A stretch of 64,000 nucleotides of DNA from Yersinia ruckeri ATCC 29473 (GTDB taxonomy: Bacteria > Pseudomonadota > Gammaproteobacteria > Enterobacterales > Enterobacteriaceae): positions 1,767,908 to 1,831,907 of the forward strand of contig NZ_KN150747.1 of the NCBI RefSeq assembly GCF_000754815.1, read 5' to 3'. The position numbers and the translations under genes are program-made. How positions within the stretch are numbered: position 1 is the stretch's first letter; each line of letters begins with the position of its first letter. Of this stretch, positions 8,267 through 16,585 are shown in pieces. The notes beneath the pieces were generated by a model. That model saw only the letters and a list, made by a program, of their open reading frames with translations, searched no databases and was not told the origin of the DNA.

Positions 8267-8692
8267 TGGGCTGTATTTTCTGACAAATTTATCTGTTGGT
8301 ATAAATGTTGGTACAAATTTTATCGAACACGATTTTATCCATATAAAACATATCAATACTTGATGTATTCGAATCCTGTAGGGACCATAAAAATCAATAA
8401 GTTACCCTCTAATTATCAGCAAATTTTTTTTAAAGTGCCAGATTAGTGACATTAATCCCCAATATCGTCCAGAGCTACGCCATATATGGTCTAATCATTC
8501 CGGAGTTAACTCGCATCCTCACTTGTGTGGCTTAGAGACCGAAACCCTGTTCATCAGGCGCACTTCCTCCTGAGGGGTGCCGTAATACAATGAACATAAA
8601 AGCCTTCTTTGCTTGCCAAGATTGAGCGGATTGATCAGAGCGGCGAGTTACAATATTTGGGCTCCCAAATAACGCCAAAGAGTGAAATAGTA
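8267..8692. other. Non-coding stretch with possible island attachment end
   Basis: No convincing gene. It contains the tandem TGTTGGTA motif and the tRNA-3'-end-like sequence described next. A minus-strand frame at 8532-8723 could encode 63 residues ending in RHPSGGSAPDEQGFGL, which faintly recalls short phage Ash-like peptides, but its end overlaps a perfect palindrome and it has no clear ribosome binding site. Confidence 0.4.
8294..8387 (+). repeat. Candidate attachment region: tandem TGTTGGTA plus tRNA 3'-end-like sequence
   Basis: TGTTGGTA occurs at 8294-8301 and again at 8306-8313, a 12-base period like arm-type sites of P4-family integrases. About 55 bases on, TTCGAATCCTGTAGGGACCA (8368-8387) resembles the T-loop-to-CCA end of a tRNA, closest in my memory to tRNA-Arg, but a few bases short. 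The bases before it do not pair, as expected if only the 3' half was duplicated on integration. It stands right after the last island gene. Confidence 0.35.
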
Positions 8693-8725
8693 AATTGAGA
8701 GCCACTTTCATTACGGCTCTCAATT
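8693..8725. terminator. Palindromic hairpin, probable terminator of the small minus-strand gene
   Basis: AATTGAGAGCC (8693-8703) and GGCTCTCAATT (8715-8725) form a perfect 11-bp stem around an 11-base loop. It lies three bases past the stop of the small minus-strand frame at 8728. The T-run is weak on both strands. Confidence 0.5.
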
Positions 8726-8727
8726 AA

Positions 8728-8856
8728 TTAAAAACATTCAGTTATTAAATAAATAATACCAACCAAAGAAACCAATCCGGTAATCAGTAATCCTGCCGCT
8801 ACTGCAGAGTAACTCACTGTTGTTGTCATGAACCAATTTTTAAATATTATCCACAT
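8728..8856 (-). CDS. Putative small membrane protein, 42 aa
   Basis: A minus-strand frame reads MWIIFKNWFM followed by TTTVSYSAVAAG, a hydrophobic helix LLITGLVSLVGIIYLIT and the tail ECF. One transmembrane helix (residues ~17-39) preceded by an aromatic, positively charged amphipathic start is the usual layout of enterobacterial small membrane proteins. GGGA lies eight bases before the ATG; further in-frame ATGs upstream (8862, 8865) and downstream (8829) exist. An 11-bp palindrome just past the stop supports a transcription unit. Not recognised. Confidence 0.4.
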   Translation of the reverse strand: MWIIFKNWFMTTTVSYSAVAAGLLITGLVSLVGIIYLITECF

Positions 8857-9103
8857 AGCCATCATCCCGTTTTGTTTGGCAAGAGAATGACAGTGAAATC
8901 AGAGGGATGAAAACTGGTTGTACAGATCAATAAACGATTATTGATCGTTCAAAACGATCGTTAGCCAGTGAAAAACAATGAGAAAGAAAATGACTCAATG
9001 TGTCATGGTTGCTAACGGTAGTTAGATATTCCTTCTTAATCAATTAGATACAGATTACTACGACTTGCTTTGTTCGATGGAACTAGAACTACACCCTATT
9101 TAA

Positions 9104-9139
9104 AAACATATATATATGGAAAAACATATATGTATGTTT
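9104..9139. promoter_or_regulatory. Candidate ArsR operator upstream of arsR
   Basis: A very AT-rich inverted repeat, AAACATA at 9104-9110 and TATGTTT at 9133-9139, lies some 50 bases before arsR. ArsR repressors bind imperfect inverted repeats in this position and are released by arsenite. The assignment is by location. Confidence 0.4.
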
Positions 9140-9189
9140 ACATAATAATTAATTTCAGTATGATTTCATCAAGCCATAAAGGAACTCAT

Positions 9190-9540
9190 ATGACATTTAC
9201 CCCCTTACAGCTCTTCAAAATTCTCTCTGACGAAACTCGCTTGGGTATCGTGCTGCTTCTCAAAGAGCTAGGAGAGCTGTGTGTGTGCGATCTCGGTGTT
9301 GCGCTTAATGAATATCAACCTAAGATCTCCCGCCATCTGGCTATGCTGCGGGAAAGTGGAGTATTGTTGGATCGCAAACAGGGAAAATGGGTTCACTATC
9401 GTTTATCTCCACATATTCCTTCATGGGCTGCACTGATCGTTGAACAGGCTTGGATAAGCCAGAAAGATGAAATCCAGGTTCTCGCCCATCATCTGGCATC
9501 AGTAAACAGCTCTACCAGCGGTAAAACTATTTGTACCTAA
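9190..9540 (+). CDS. arsR: Arsenite-responsive repressor ArsR
   Basis: A 116-residue winged-helix repressor of the ArsR/SmtB family. The arsenite-binding pair CVCD in [13 protein letters not shown] (residues ~31-43) is present, followed by the recognition helix [15 protein letters not shown]. It represses the operon and releases the DNA when arsenite or antimonite binds the cysteines. The ATG at 9190 follows AAAGGAAC and gives the normal family length; an earlier in-frame start at 9070 has no binding site and would cross the probable operator. arsB follows after about 75 bases. Confidence 0.94.
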   Translation: MTFTPLQLFKILSDETRLGIVLLLKELGELCVCDLGVALNEYQPKISRHLAMLRESGVLLDRKQGKWVHYRLSPHIPSWAALIVEQAWISQKDEIQVLAHHLASVNSSTSGKTICT

Positions 9541-9572
9541 AAGTTGCACCTAAAAAAGGTGTAGCTAAAAAA

Positions 9573-9592
9573 TTCGCATTAACACATGCGAA
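9573..9592. repeat. Hairpin between arsR and arsB
   Basis: TTCGCAT (9573-9579) and ATGCGAA (9586-9592) form a perfect 7-bp stem with a six-base loop. It may lower expression of the downstream genes or protect the arsB end of a processed message; no T-run follows at once. Confidence 0.45.
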
Positions 9593-9614
9593 AAATCATA
9601 TATATGGGGATTCT

Positions 9615-10904
9615 ATGTTACTGGCAGGAGCTATATTTATTCTGACCATTGTATTGGTTATCTGGCAACCGAAAGGTTTAGGTATTGGCTGGAGTGCCAC
9701 ACTCGGAGCGATCCTGGCTTTGCTGTCCGGAGTGGTTCATATTGCCGACATTCCCGTGGTGTGGAATATCGTCTGGAATGCCACTGCTACCTTTATTGCG
9801 GTAATTATTATCAGCCTGCTGCTGGATGAGTCAGGTTTTTTCGAATGGACTGCACTGCATGTTTCCCGCTGGGGAAACGGGCGAGGTCGTTTACTGTTCA
9901 CGTACATTATTCTGCTGGGTGCTGCCGTCGCGGCATTGTTTGCCAATGATGGTGCCGCACTTATCCTTACCCCGATTGTTATTGCCATGCTGTTGGCATT
10001 GGGGTTCAGCAAGGGCACCACGCTGGCGTTTGTGATGGCCGCCGGGTTTATTGCCGACACTGCCAGCCTGCCGCTTATTGTTTCGAATCTGGTTAATATT
10101 GTCTCGGCAGACTTTTTCCATCTCGGGTTCACGGAATATGCCTCGGTGATGGTTCCGGTGGATATCGCTGCGATTAGCGCTACGCTAGGAATGTTGCACT
10201 TATTCTTTCGCAAGGATATTCCAAAAACCTATGATCTTGAGTTGCTGAAAGTACCGGCTAAAGCCATTAAAGATCCGGCAACGTTCAGAACTGGCTGGAT
10301 AGTTTTACTCCTTCTGCTGGTTGGCTTTTTTGTACTGGAACCACTGGGTATCCCAGTCAGTGCCATTGCCGCTGTGGGGGCATTAATCCTCTTTGTTGTA
10401 GCCAAAAAAGGCCATGCGATCAACACAGGTAAAGTGCTGCGCGGTGCACCGTGGCAGATCGTGATTTTCTCGCTGGGGATGTATCTGGTGGTTTATGGCC
10501 TGCGCAATGCCGGTTTAACGGAATACCTTTCTGGTGTCCTTAATTTACTTGCCGATCAAGGACTTTGGGCGGCCACTATGGGAACCGGTTTCCTGACCGC
10601 ATTCTTATCTTCGATTATGAATAATATGCCAACGGTTCTGATTGGAGCCTTGTCTATTGAGGGCAGTACCGCTACGGGGGTGATTAAAGACGCGATGATT
10701 TATGCCAATGTGATTGGTTGCGATCTGGGGCCGAAAATCACGCCTATCGGTAGCTTGGCAACGCTGCTCTGGCTCCATGTTCTGTCACAGAAGAATATGA
10801 TAATTAGCTGGGGATATTATTTCCGCATAGGGATTATCATGACTCTCCCAGTGCTGTTTGTAACGCTGGCCGCGCTAGCGCTACGTCTCTCTTTCAATCT
10901 TTAG
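9615..10904 (+). CDS. arsB: Arsenite efflux pump ArsB
   Basis: A 429-residue inner-membrane transporter, exactly the usual ArsB length, with about twelve hydrophobic segments. It exports arsenite and antimonite using the proton gradient, or ATP if an ArsA is present; no arsA is seen here. The start [20 protein letters not shown] and the conserved [13 protein letters not shown] and [11 protein letters not shown] motifs are typical. The ATG at 9615 follows GGGGA and is preferred over an earlier frame start that runs through the arsR-arsB hairpin. Confidence 0.95.
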   Translation: MLLAGAIFILTIVLVIWQPKGLGIGWSATLGAILALLSGVVHIADIPVVWNIVWNATATFIAVIIISLLLDESGFFEWTALHVSRWGNGRGRLLFTYIILLGAAVAALFANDGAALILTPIVIAMLLALGFSKGTTLAFVMAAGFIADTASLPLIVSNLVNIVSADFFHLGFTEYASVMVPVDIAAISATLGMLHLFFRKDIPKTYDLELLKVPAKAIKDPATFRTGWIVLLLLLVGFFVLEPLGIPVSAIAAVGALILFVVAKKGHAINTGKVLRGAPWQIVIFSLGMYLVVYGLRNAGLTEYLSGVLNLLADQGLWAATMGTGFLTAFLSSIMNNMPTVLIGALSIEGSTATGVIKDAMIYANVIGCDLGPKITPIGSLATLLWLHVLSQKNMIISWGYYFRIGIIMTLPVLFVTLAALALRLSFNL

Positions 10905-10916
10905 TGAGATATTAAT

Positions 10917-11342
10917 ATGAGTAACATTACCATTTATCATAACCCGGCCTGCGGTACTTCGCGTAACACGCTGGATATGATCCGTAACAGTGGTGAAGAA
11001 CCGACAGTTATTTTTTATCTTGAGACGCCACCAGGACGAGATGAACTGGTCAAGCTCATTGCCGATATGGGAATAACAGTACGAGCGTTATTACGTAAGA
11101 ATGTGGAGCCTTATGAACAATATGGGCTTGGCGAAGACAAGTTTACCGATGATCAGCTCATCGACTTTATGCTACAGCATCCCATATTGATTAATCGTCC
11201 TATTGTTGTCACTCCCCTGGGAACGCGTCTGTGCCGCCCCTCAGAAATGGTACTCGATATTTTGCCAGCCTTGCAGAAGCGAGCATTTACCAAAGAGGAT
11301 GGCGAGAAAGTCGTTGATGATGCGGGTAAACGCGTTAAATAA
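10917..11342 (+). CDS. arsC: Arsenate reductase ArsC (glutaredoxin-dependent)
   Basis: A 141-residue cytoplasmic enzyme that reduces arsenate to arsenite with glutathione and glutaredoxin so that ArsB can export it. The catalytic Cys is in HNPACGTSRNTL (residues ~8-19) and the arginines that bind arsenate lie in the RKNVEPY and NRPIVVTPLG regions. It follows arsB by 12 bases. Same size and order as the E. coli chromosomal operon. Confidence 0.95.
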   Translation: MSNITIYHNPACGTSRNTLDMIRNSGEEPTVIFYLETPPGRDELVKLIADMGITVRALLRKNVEPYEQYGLGEDKFTDDQLIDFMLQHPILINRPIVVTPLGTRLCRPSEMVLDILPALQKRAFTKEDGEKVVDDAGKRVK

Positions 11343-11348
11343 ATTGAA

Positions 11349-11366
11349 GGGAGGGGCATCCCTCCC
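11349..11366 (+). terminator. Probable terminator of the ars operon
   Basis: GGGAGGG (11349-11355), GCAT loop, CCCTCCC (11360-11366) just past arsC. The stem is strong but only a short T-rich stretch follows. Confidence 0.6.
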
Positions 11367-11611
11367 GGTTTATCATTTGCTGTGGTGCTAATGCAATATG
11401 CGTGGTGGGCTGGCCTTTAACTTCATTACTTGCTGAGTTCTGCCCGAAACCTCATGACGATAATACCTATTTTGGGAAGTCAGGAATTGCCTAATCCATC
11501 TTGGATGGCTTAGTCGTTTTGTTATTTTAATAAAATGTAACTACTGAATCAGCCTAAGTTTTTCTTAAGTATTCATCATTACACTCCTTATTATCAGTAA
11601 AAGGAGCGATT

Positions 11612-12256
11612 ATGAGCATGAATATTCAGGCACCTTACCAGTTGTTGTTTGCTCAGAATGAGCAAGAAGAAAACCTACTGAAACAATATATACAGCGGGA
11701 GTATAGCCGTGAGTTCAATGCCATTATTCCGCATTTTTTACCTCATTTATTAGGACTCTATCGCGCCGATGGTGTCCTTGTTGGAGCCTGCGGTCTGAAT
11801 CGTGGTGATTCCGGAGCATTATATCTAGAGCGTTATTTGGACGCGCCTATTGAGATGATTATTGCCACGCAAACCAGGCGTTCAGTTTTACGTCATCGTC
11901 TGGTGGAAATTGGTAATTTTGCCTGCTCGGAATCGGGAGATGCGCGAATTATGTTTGCGGCTATTTGCCGGTTGTTATGTGAGAACCAGCTTGATTATGT
12001 GGTATTTACTGGTACCCGAAAATTACGCAATATTTTTCACCGATTAAATCTAAATCCACTGGAGCTAGCCCCTGCTCTGGCAGATCGTCTCGGTGAAGAT
12101 GCTTTAGCGTGGGGGGAATATTACCAGAGCCAACCTTGTGTGATGGTAGGGGATTTAAATCAGGGCCGCCAAGTCCTGAGTAAAACCAGTTTGTTACTTT
12201 CCTTGTTTGCGCCAATGCCCAGTATTTTTACATTTCAGATGAGGACGCAGCGATGA
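11612..12256 (+). CDS. Thermostable-hemolysin-family protein (GNAT-like)
   Basis: A 214-residue soluble protein of the family named after the Vibrio thermostable hemolysin delta-VPH. Its core (LVGACGLNRG, LYLERYLD, LVEIGNFACSESGDAR, YVVFTGTRKLRNIFHRLNL) resembles GNAT acetyltransferase and autoinducer-synthase folds, so an acyl transfer role is more likely than pore formation; this is inference. No signal peptide. A good AAAAGGAG site precedes the ATG. It opens a five-gene run in which each start overlaps the preceding stop by four bases. Confidence 0.8.
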   Translation: MSMNIQAPYQLLFAQNEQEENLLKQYIQREYSREFNAIIPHFLPHLLGLYRADGVLVGACGLNRGDSGALYLERYLDAPIEMIIATQTRRSVLRHRLVEIGNFACSESGDARIMFAAICRLLCENQLDYVVFTGTRKLRNIFHRLNLNPLELAPALADRLGEDALAWGEYYQSQPCVMVGDLNQGRQVLSKTSLLLSLFAPMPSIFTFQMRTQR

Positions 12257-13692
12257 TCCTTTTTGAACGACTGGCGGAAATGGCGGCACAAGCACCGCTA
12301 CGTCCTGCGTTGTGCGATAGCCATCGGGTGATTAGCTATGGTGAATTACTGCCTAAAATAGAAGCACTGGCAGAGCGACTCCGTAATGAAAAAATATCGC
12401 GACTTGCACTCTTTCTGGACAATAGTCTTGATTGGGCTCTTATCGATTTAGCGGGCGCATTAGCCCATATTGTTATTATACCGGTACCGGTTTTTTTCAG
12501 TTATGAGCAACAAAATTGGCTACTGGATAGTAGCGGTGCGGATGCTTTGATTGGCCCAGCACGTGCAGGTTGGATCTCAACCGTATCATTTGAATACAAT
12601 CTACAACGTCGCCAACCGGTATCGGTACCTGAATTACCGCGGCATACCGCAAAAATTACTTATACATCAGGAACTACAGGTCATCCCAAAGGGGTATGTT
12701 TGAGTTGGCAGCATCTGATGCAAGTCAGTTTATCGCTTATTGAGCGGGTGGCTCCTGCCAATGTGCAACAGCATCTCACACTGCTGCCTCTTTCAACATT
12801 ACTGGAAAATATGACTGGGCTGTATGTTCCACTGCTAAGCGGTGCGTGTAGCCGTATCCCCTCGCTTGCTGAAGTGGGTTTTACCGGTTCCAGCCAATTC
12901 TCCTATCCGATCTTGGCTCAGGCTATTCAACAATGGCGGCCACACAGTTTGGTACTGGTACCTGAGCTTTTACGGTTGTTAGTGATGCTGTGCGCCATTA
13001 ATCCAGATTTGGCCGCGAGTTTACGTTTTGTTGCGGTCGGTGGCGGTAAGGTCGCCAAAGATTTAGTGGCTAAATCGCATCAGTTAGGATTGCCCGTTTA
13101 TGAAGGCTATGGGTTATCAGAATGTGGTTCGGTCGTTGCCCTGAATACATTGGGGAGTCTTTTGCCCGGCTCAGTGGGTAAGCCATTAGCGCATTGTCAG
13201 ATCAACATCGCGCAAGATGGAGAAATTCTGATTTCTGGGTCGACAATGCTGGGCTATTTGGGTGAACCTGCACCCGAAAACGCTGTAGCGACGGGCGATC
13301 TGGGGCAGTTTGATCATCAAGGTTTTCTTCATATTACTGGACGTAAAAAGAATGTTCAGATTACGGCATTTGGTCGGAATTTTTCACCAGAATGGGTTGA
13401 AGCCGAAGCGCAAATTTTTCCGGCAATCTCTCGTCTTGTCATCTTTGGTGATGGGTTAAGTGCCAATGTGGCCTTGATTCAACCGACACCGGGTTATGAA
13501 AATAACCTTTCAGATCAAATAGACCAACTGAATAAGCGATTACCTGATTACGCACAGATCCACCATTATCTTCTGGCTCAGTTCAGTGTAGAGAACGGTT
13601 TACTAACCAATAATGGGCGCCCGAAAAGGCAACAAATTCTGGCCGAATATCACACCCGTATCAATCAATTAACTGCAGGAGAGATTGTATGA
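12253..13692 (+). CDS. AMP-binding acyl-adenylating enzyme
   Basis: A 479-residue member of the acyl-CoA synthetase/adenylation superfamily. Motifs: ITYTSGTTGHPKG (A3, residues ~134-146), YEGYGLSECG (A5, ~283-292), ATGDLGQFD (~346-354) and GRKKNVQITAFGRN (A8, ~362-375). The catalytic Lys near the C-terminus may be the K of RPKRQQIL. It would activate a carboxylic acid, probably fatty, as the acyl-AMP and pass it to CoA or directly to an amine. It is shorter than housekeeping FadD (about 560). ATGA overlaps bind it to the genes on both sides. Confidence 0.85.
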   Translation: MILFERLAEMAAQAPLRPALCDSHRVISYGELLPKIEALAERLRNEKISRLALFLDNSLDWALIDLAGALAHIVIIPVPVFFSYEQQNWLLDSSGADALIGPARAGWISTVSFEYNLQRRQPVSVPELPRHTAKITYTSGTTGHPKGVCLSWQHLMQVSLSLIERVAPANVQQHLTLLPLSTLLENMTGLYVPLLSGACSRIPSLAEVGFTGSSQFSYPILAQAIQQWRPHSLVLVPELLRLLVMLCAINPDLAASLRFVAVGGGKVAKDLVAKSHQLGLPVYEGYGLSECGSVVALNTLGSLLPGSVGKPLAHCQINIAQDGEILISGSTMLGYLGEPAPENAVATGDLGQFDHQGFLHITGRKKNVQITAFGRNFSPEWVEAEAQIFPAISRLVIFGDGLSANVALIQPTPGYENNLSDQIDQLNKRLPDYAQIHHYLLAQFSVENGLLTNNGRPKRQQILAEYHTRINQLTAGEIV

Positions 13693-14345
13693 ATTTTTAT
13701 CAACAATTACAGCATGATACTGCGGTGGACAGAGATAAACTCCTTTCTGCGCCAGTGATAGCGGCTTGCCGTAGTGGCAATATTAATACCGAAATGTATA
13801 TCGCCTTTTTGACTCAGGCCTTCTATCACGTCAGTCATACCGTTCCTTTATTGATGACGGCGGGCGGCCGGATGAGTTCAGAACATGAGTGGGTTCGTGG
13901 TGCTATTGCCGAATATATTGATGAAGAATATGGGCACCAAGAATGGATATTAAATGATATTCGCACTTGTGGGGGAAATGCTGAGGCTGTTCGTCATGGT
14001 CAGCCAGTATTGGCGATAGAATTGATGATCGCGTTTCTCTACGACTCTGTCTCCCGGCTTAATCCTATGGGTATTTTTGGCATGGTACATGTCCTTGAAG
14101 GAACCAGTGTTGCTATTGCGACTTCGGTTGCTCAACAGCTCAAACAAGGCTTAGGGTTACCGGAAAAAGCCATGAGCTACCTCAGCTCACACGGTGAACT
14201 GGATAAGGAACATTTGGCTTTTTTTGAATCATTAATGAATCAGGTTGAAAAAACCGACGATCGGGCAGCGATCATTCACTCTGCCAAGGTGGTTTACCAG
14301 CTTTATGGAGATATGCTGCGTGGCCTGATGGGGCAACCGCAATGA
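13689..14345 (+). CDS. Heme-oxygenase-like (TenA/UndA-type) putative diiron oxidase
   Basis: A 218-residue all-helical protein of the TenA/heme-oxygenase-like superfamily. Candidate metal ligands are Glu and His in EYIDEEYGHQEW (residues ~77-88), Glu in HVLEGTS (~135-141) and Asp/Glu/His in ELDKEHLAFF (~175-184), a spacing like that of UndA and other heme-oxygenase-like diiron oxidases. It lacks the cysteine expected for thiaminase TenA and there are no thiamine genes nearby. An oxidative step on an acyl substrate made by the adenylating enzyme is likely but inferred. Confidence 0.75.
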   Translation: MNFYQQLQHDTAVDRDKLLSAPVIAACRSGNINTEMYIAFLTQAFYHVSHTVPLLMTAGGRMSSEHEWVRGAIAEYIDEEYGHQEWILNDIRTCGGNAEAVRHGQPVLAIELMIAFLYDSVSRLNPMGIFGMVHVLEGTSVAIATSVAQQLKQGLGLPEKAMSYLSSHGELDKEHLAFFESLMNQVEKTDDRAAIIHSAKVVYQLYGDMLRGLMGQPQ

Positions 14346-15151
14346 AGCTGAATAATAGCCGTATTCTGCTGACCGGAGCCAGTGGCGGTATTGGTCAGGC
14401 ATTGGCTCACGCATTGGCGAAGCGGGGAGCCTGTTTGATATTGCACGGGCGTAATGAAATGGCTCTTACACAGCTTTTGCATGCATTACCCCATCCGGAA
14501 AAGCATCAAATATGGATCGCCGATCTTTGTGACACTGCGGCATTGGCAAAACAGGTTGAGGTATTTAGAGAACAATCTGGTATTGATATTTTAATCAATA
14601 ATGCTGGCACCAATCACTTTGCGTGGCTTGAGAGCCAAAGTGAACAACAAATAATACAGCAATTATCACTAAATATTCAGGCACCCATATTACTGACTCG
14701 AGCTTTGTTACCCTATATCAATAAACCGGGCATGATTATGAATATTGGTTCCAGTTTTGGCAGTATTGGTTATGCTGGATATAGCGTGTATTGCGCCAGT
14801 AAATTTGCTCTACGTGGTTTTAGTGAGGCACTGGCTCGGGAATTAAGTGGTTCGGCCATTCATATTCTTTATTTTGCACCTCGAACGACACAAACTACGC
14901 TTAATTCAACGGCTGTTTATGCCATGAATGCAGAATTAGGGACAAAAAGTGACAGTGCCGAATGGGTGGCAAAACAGGCCGTTATTGCACTGGAGAAAGA
15001 CGTCACACGGCGGTGGTTAGGTTGGCCGGAGCGGTTCTTTGTTAAATTAAATGCACTTTTTCCCGGCGTTGTAGATAAAGCTCTGGCTAAACAACACGCG
15101 ATTATTGCTCGTTATGCCGATGCTTCCAGTAATAAGAAGGATTCACAATGA
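14342..15151 (+). CDS. Short-chain dehydrogenase/reductase
   Basis: A 269-residue SDR. The cofactor motif TGASGGIGQA lies at residues ~12-21, NNAG at ~85, and the catalytic Ser and YCASK at ~138-158. The length and motifs fit a classical NADP(H)-dependent reductase related to fatty-acyl or ketoacyl reductases. It overlaps both neighbours by four bases, which suggests it works on the same substrate as the adenylating and diiron enzymes. Confidence 0.85.
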   Translation: MKLNNSRILLTGASGGIGQALAHALAKRGACLILHGRNEMALTQLLHALPHPEKHQIWIADLCDTAALAKQVEVFREQSGIDILINNAGTNHFAWLESQSEQQIIQQLSLNIQAPILLTRALLPYINKPGMIMNIGSSFGSIGYAGYSVYCASKFALRGFSEALARELSGSAIHILYFAPRTTQTTLNSTAVYAMNAELGTKSDSAEWVAKQAVIALEKDVTRRWLGWPERFFVKLNALFPGVVDKALAKQHAIIARYADASSNKKDSQ

Positions 15152-15759
15152 AGACGCTATTGCTGTTGCTCACATGTTTTGGCAGTACCGCGGTTTATGC
15201 CCAGAATGAGTTGGCCGATATCCAGAATCAATGGGCTGTTTGCCAATATCAGGTGGCGGCAAAACAAAAAGAATCCTGCTTGGAAAAACTCAGCACTGTT
15301 GCAGATAAAGCCAGTTCAGCCAATGGTTCACGCGCTGATCTATTAATTTGGTCTGCCATCGTTAAGAGTAGTTGGGCGGGAGAGAAAGGGGGACTTGGCG
15401 CATTGGATTTGGTTAAAGATGCGAAAGTTAAGTTGGAACTGGCCATAAAACTCGATGCTAATGCGTTGGATGGATCGGCTTATACCAGCCTTGGAACCCT
15501 TTATTATCAGGTTCCCGGTTGGCCCATTGGTTTTGGCGATAAAAAACAAGCTGAAGTGCTATTAAAAAAAGCGTTGCAGGTTAATCCCACTGGCATCGAT
15601 CCCAACTATTTCTATGGTGATTTTCTATTGGAGCAAGGGCACAAAGCGGACGCAAAAATCTATTTACAGAAAGCGCTAGCGGCTCCGGCGCGTTCAGGCA
15701 GAGAATTAGCAGATAAAGGCCGTCATCAGGATATTCAACAGAGACTCGATAAACTCTGA
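15148..15759 (+). CDS. Exported TPR-repeat protein
   Basis: A 203-residue protein with a clear signal peptide (LLLLLTCFGSTAVYAQ, cut after residue ~19), then three or four tetratricopeptide-like helical repeats, the clearest being DPNYFYGDFLLEQGHKADA. Periplasmic. Four-base overlap with the SDR gene places it in the same operon, possibly as a carrier or scaffold for the product. No catalytic motif is seen. Confidence 0.75.
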   Translation: MKTLLLLLTCFGSTAVYAQNELADIQNQWAVCQYQVAAKQKESCLEKLSTVADKASSANGSRADLLIWSAIVKSSWAGEKGGLGALDLVKDAKVKLELAIKLDANALDGSAYTSLGTLYYQVPGWPIGFGDKKQAEVLLKKALQVNPTGIDPNYFYGDFLLEQGHKADAKIYLQKALAAPARSGRELADKGRHQDIQQRLDKL

Positions 15760-15788
15760 AGTTTCACTTAGGCAAAGGTAGCGCCACG

Positions 15789-16478
15789 ATGCACAGAGAA
15801 CGGCATAGTATAGAAAAGATAGGTTGGCTCCGTGCCGCAGTTCTTGGCGCTAACGATGGGATTGTCTCTACCGCCAGTTTGTTACTGGGGGTGGCGTCGG
15901 CCAATGCAACACACCAGAGTCTTCTTTTGACCGGTATTGCCGGTCTGGTTGCCGGTGCTATGTCGATGGCTACAGGGGAATATGTCTCGGTGTCTTCTCA
16001 GTCCGATACTGAAAAGGCCGCATTGGCACAAGAGCAAGCGGAACTGGATGCTGATTTTCAAGGTGAATATCGTGAATTAACCTCGATTTATGTCCATCGC
16101 GGCCTTGATGTGGCATTGGCCAGACAAGTTGCTGAAAAACTGATGAGTCATGATGCGTTAGGGGCGCACGCGCGTGACGAACTGGGGATATCTGCAATCA
16201 CGGCTGCCCGCCCATTACAAGCGGCGTGGACTTCGGCGATGAGTTTTTCGGCGGGAGCATTATTACCCTTATTGGTCGCGCTCATTGTCTCGGTTGATTG
16301 GGCAATTCCAGCGGTTAGCTTGTCAGCATTGATTTCTTTAGCCATTTTGGGCGGTATTGCAGCGAAAACCGGTGGCGCACCAATACGGCAAGGCATCATT
16401 CGGATAACTTTCTGGAGTGCGCTTGCGATGGGGGTATCATCGGTGGTTGGCATGTTGTTTGGCTTGGTAACCAGTTGA
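15789..16478 (+). CDS. VIT/CCC1-family iron or manganese transporter
   Basis: A 229-residue membrane protein of the vacuolar iron transporter family, with LGANDGIVSTASLLLGVA (residues ~19-36) in helix 1, the GAMSMATGEYVSVSSQSDTE motif with conserved Met and Gly, an acidic cytoplasmic metal-binding stretch EQAELDADFQGEYREL, and three more helices near the end. Bacterial members move Fe2+ or Mn2+ out of the cytoplasm. It starts 29 bases after the TPR gene and may be co-transcribed, which would connect iron handling to the diiron enzyme upstream; that link is a guess. Confidence 0.88.
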   Translation: MHRERHSIEKIGWLRAAVLGANDGIVSTASLLLGVASANATHQSLLLTGIAGLVAGAMSMATGEYVSVSSQSDTEKAALAQEQAELDADFQGEYRELTSIYVHRGLDVALARQVAEKLMSHDALGAHARDELGISAITAARPLQAAWTSAMSFSAGALLPLLVALIVSVDWAIPAVSLSALISLAILGGIAAKTGGAPIRQGIIRITFWSALAMGVSSVVGMLFGLVTS

Positions 16479-16585
16479 AAGCAGAATAAAGTAGAAACCG
16501 AATAATCGAATTTTTATTTCCGATAGTTAATGTTTACTTAATGTAATAGGTATAAATTTAAGTATCAAAATTCAGAGGATGTGTT

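Noticed and set aside
8532-8723. Minus-strand 63-codon frame ending in RHPSGGSAPDEQGFGL
   Set aside because: It faintly recalls phage Ash-like peptides, but it lacks a ribosome binding site, overlaps the palindrome at 8693-8725, and I cannot confirm the family.
13689-14345. Thiaminase II (TenA) assignment
   Set aside because: The fold is related but the catalytic Cys is not apparent, the ligand pattern suits a diiron oxidase, and no thiamine genes are near.
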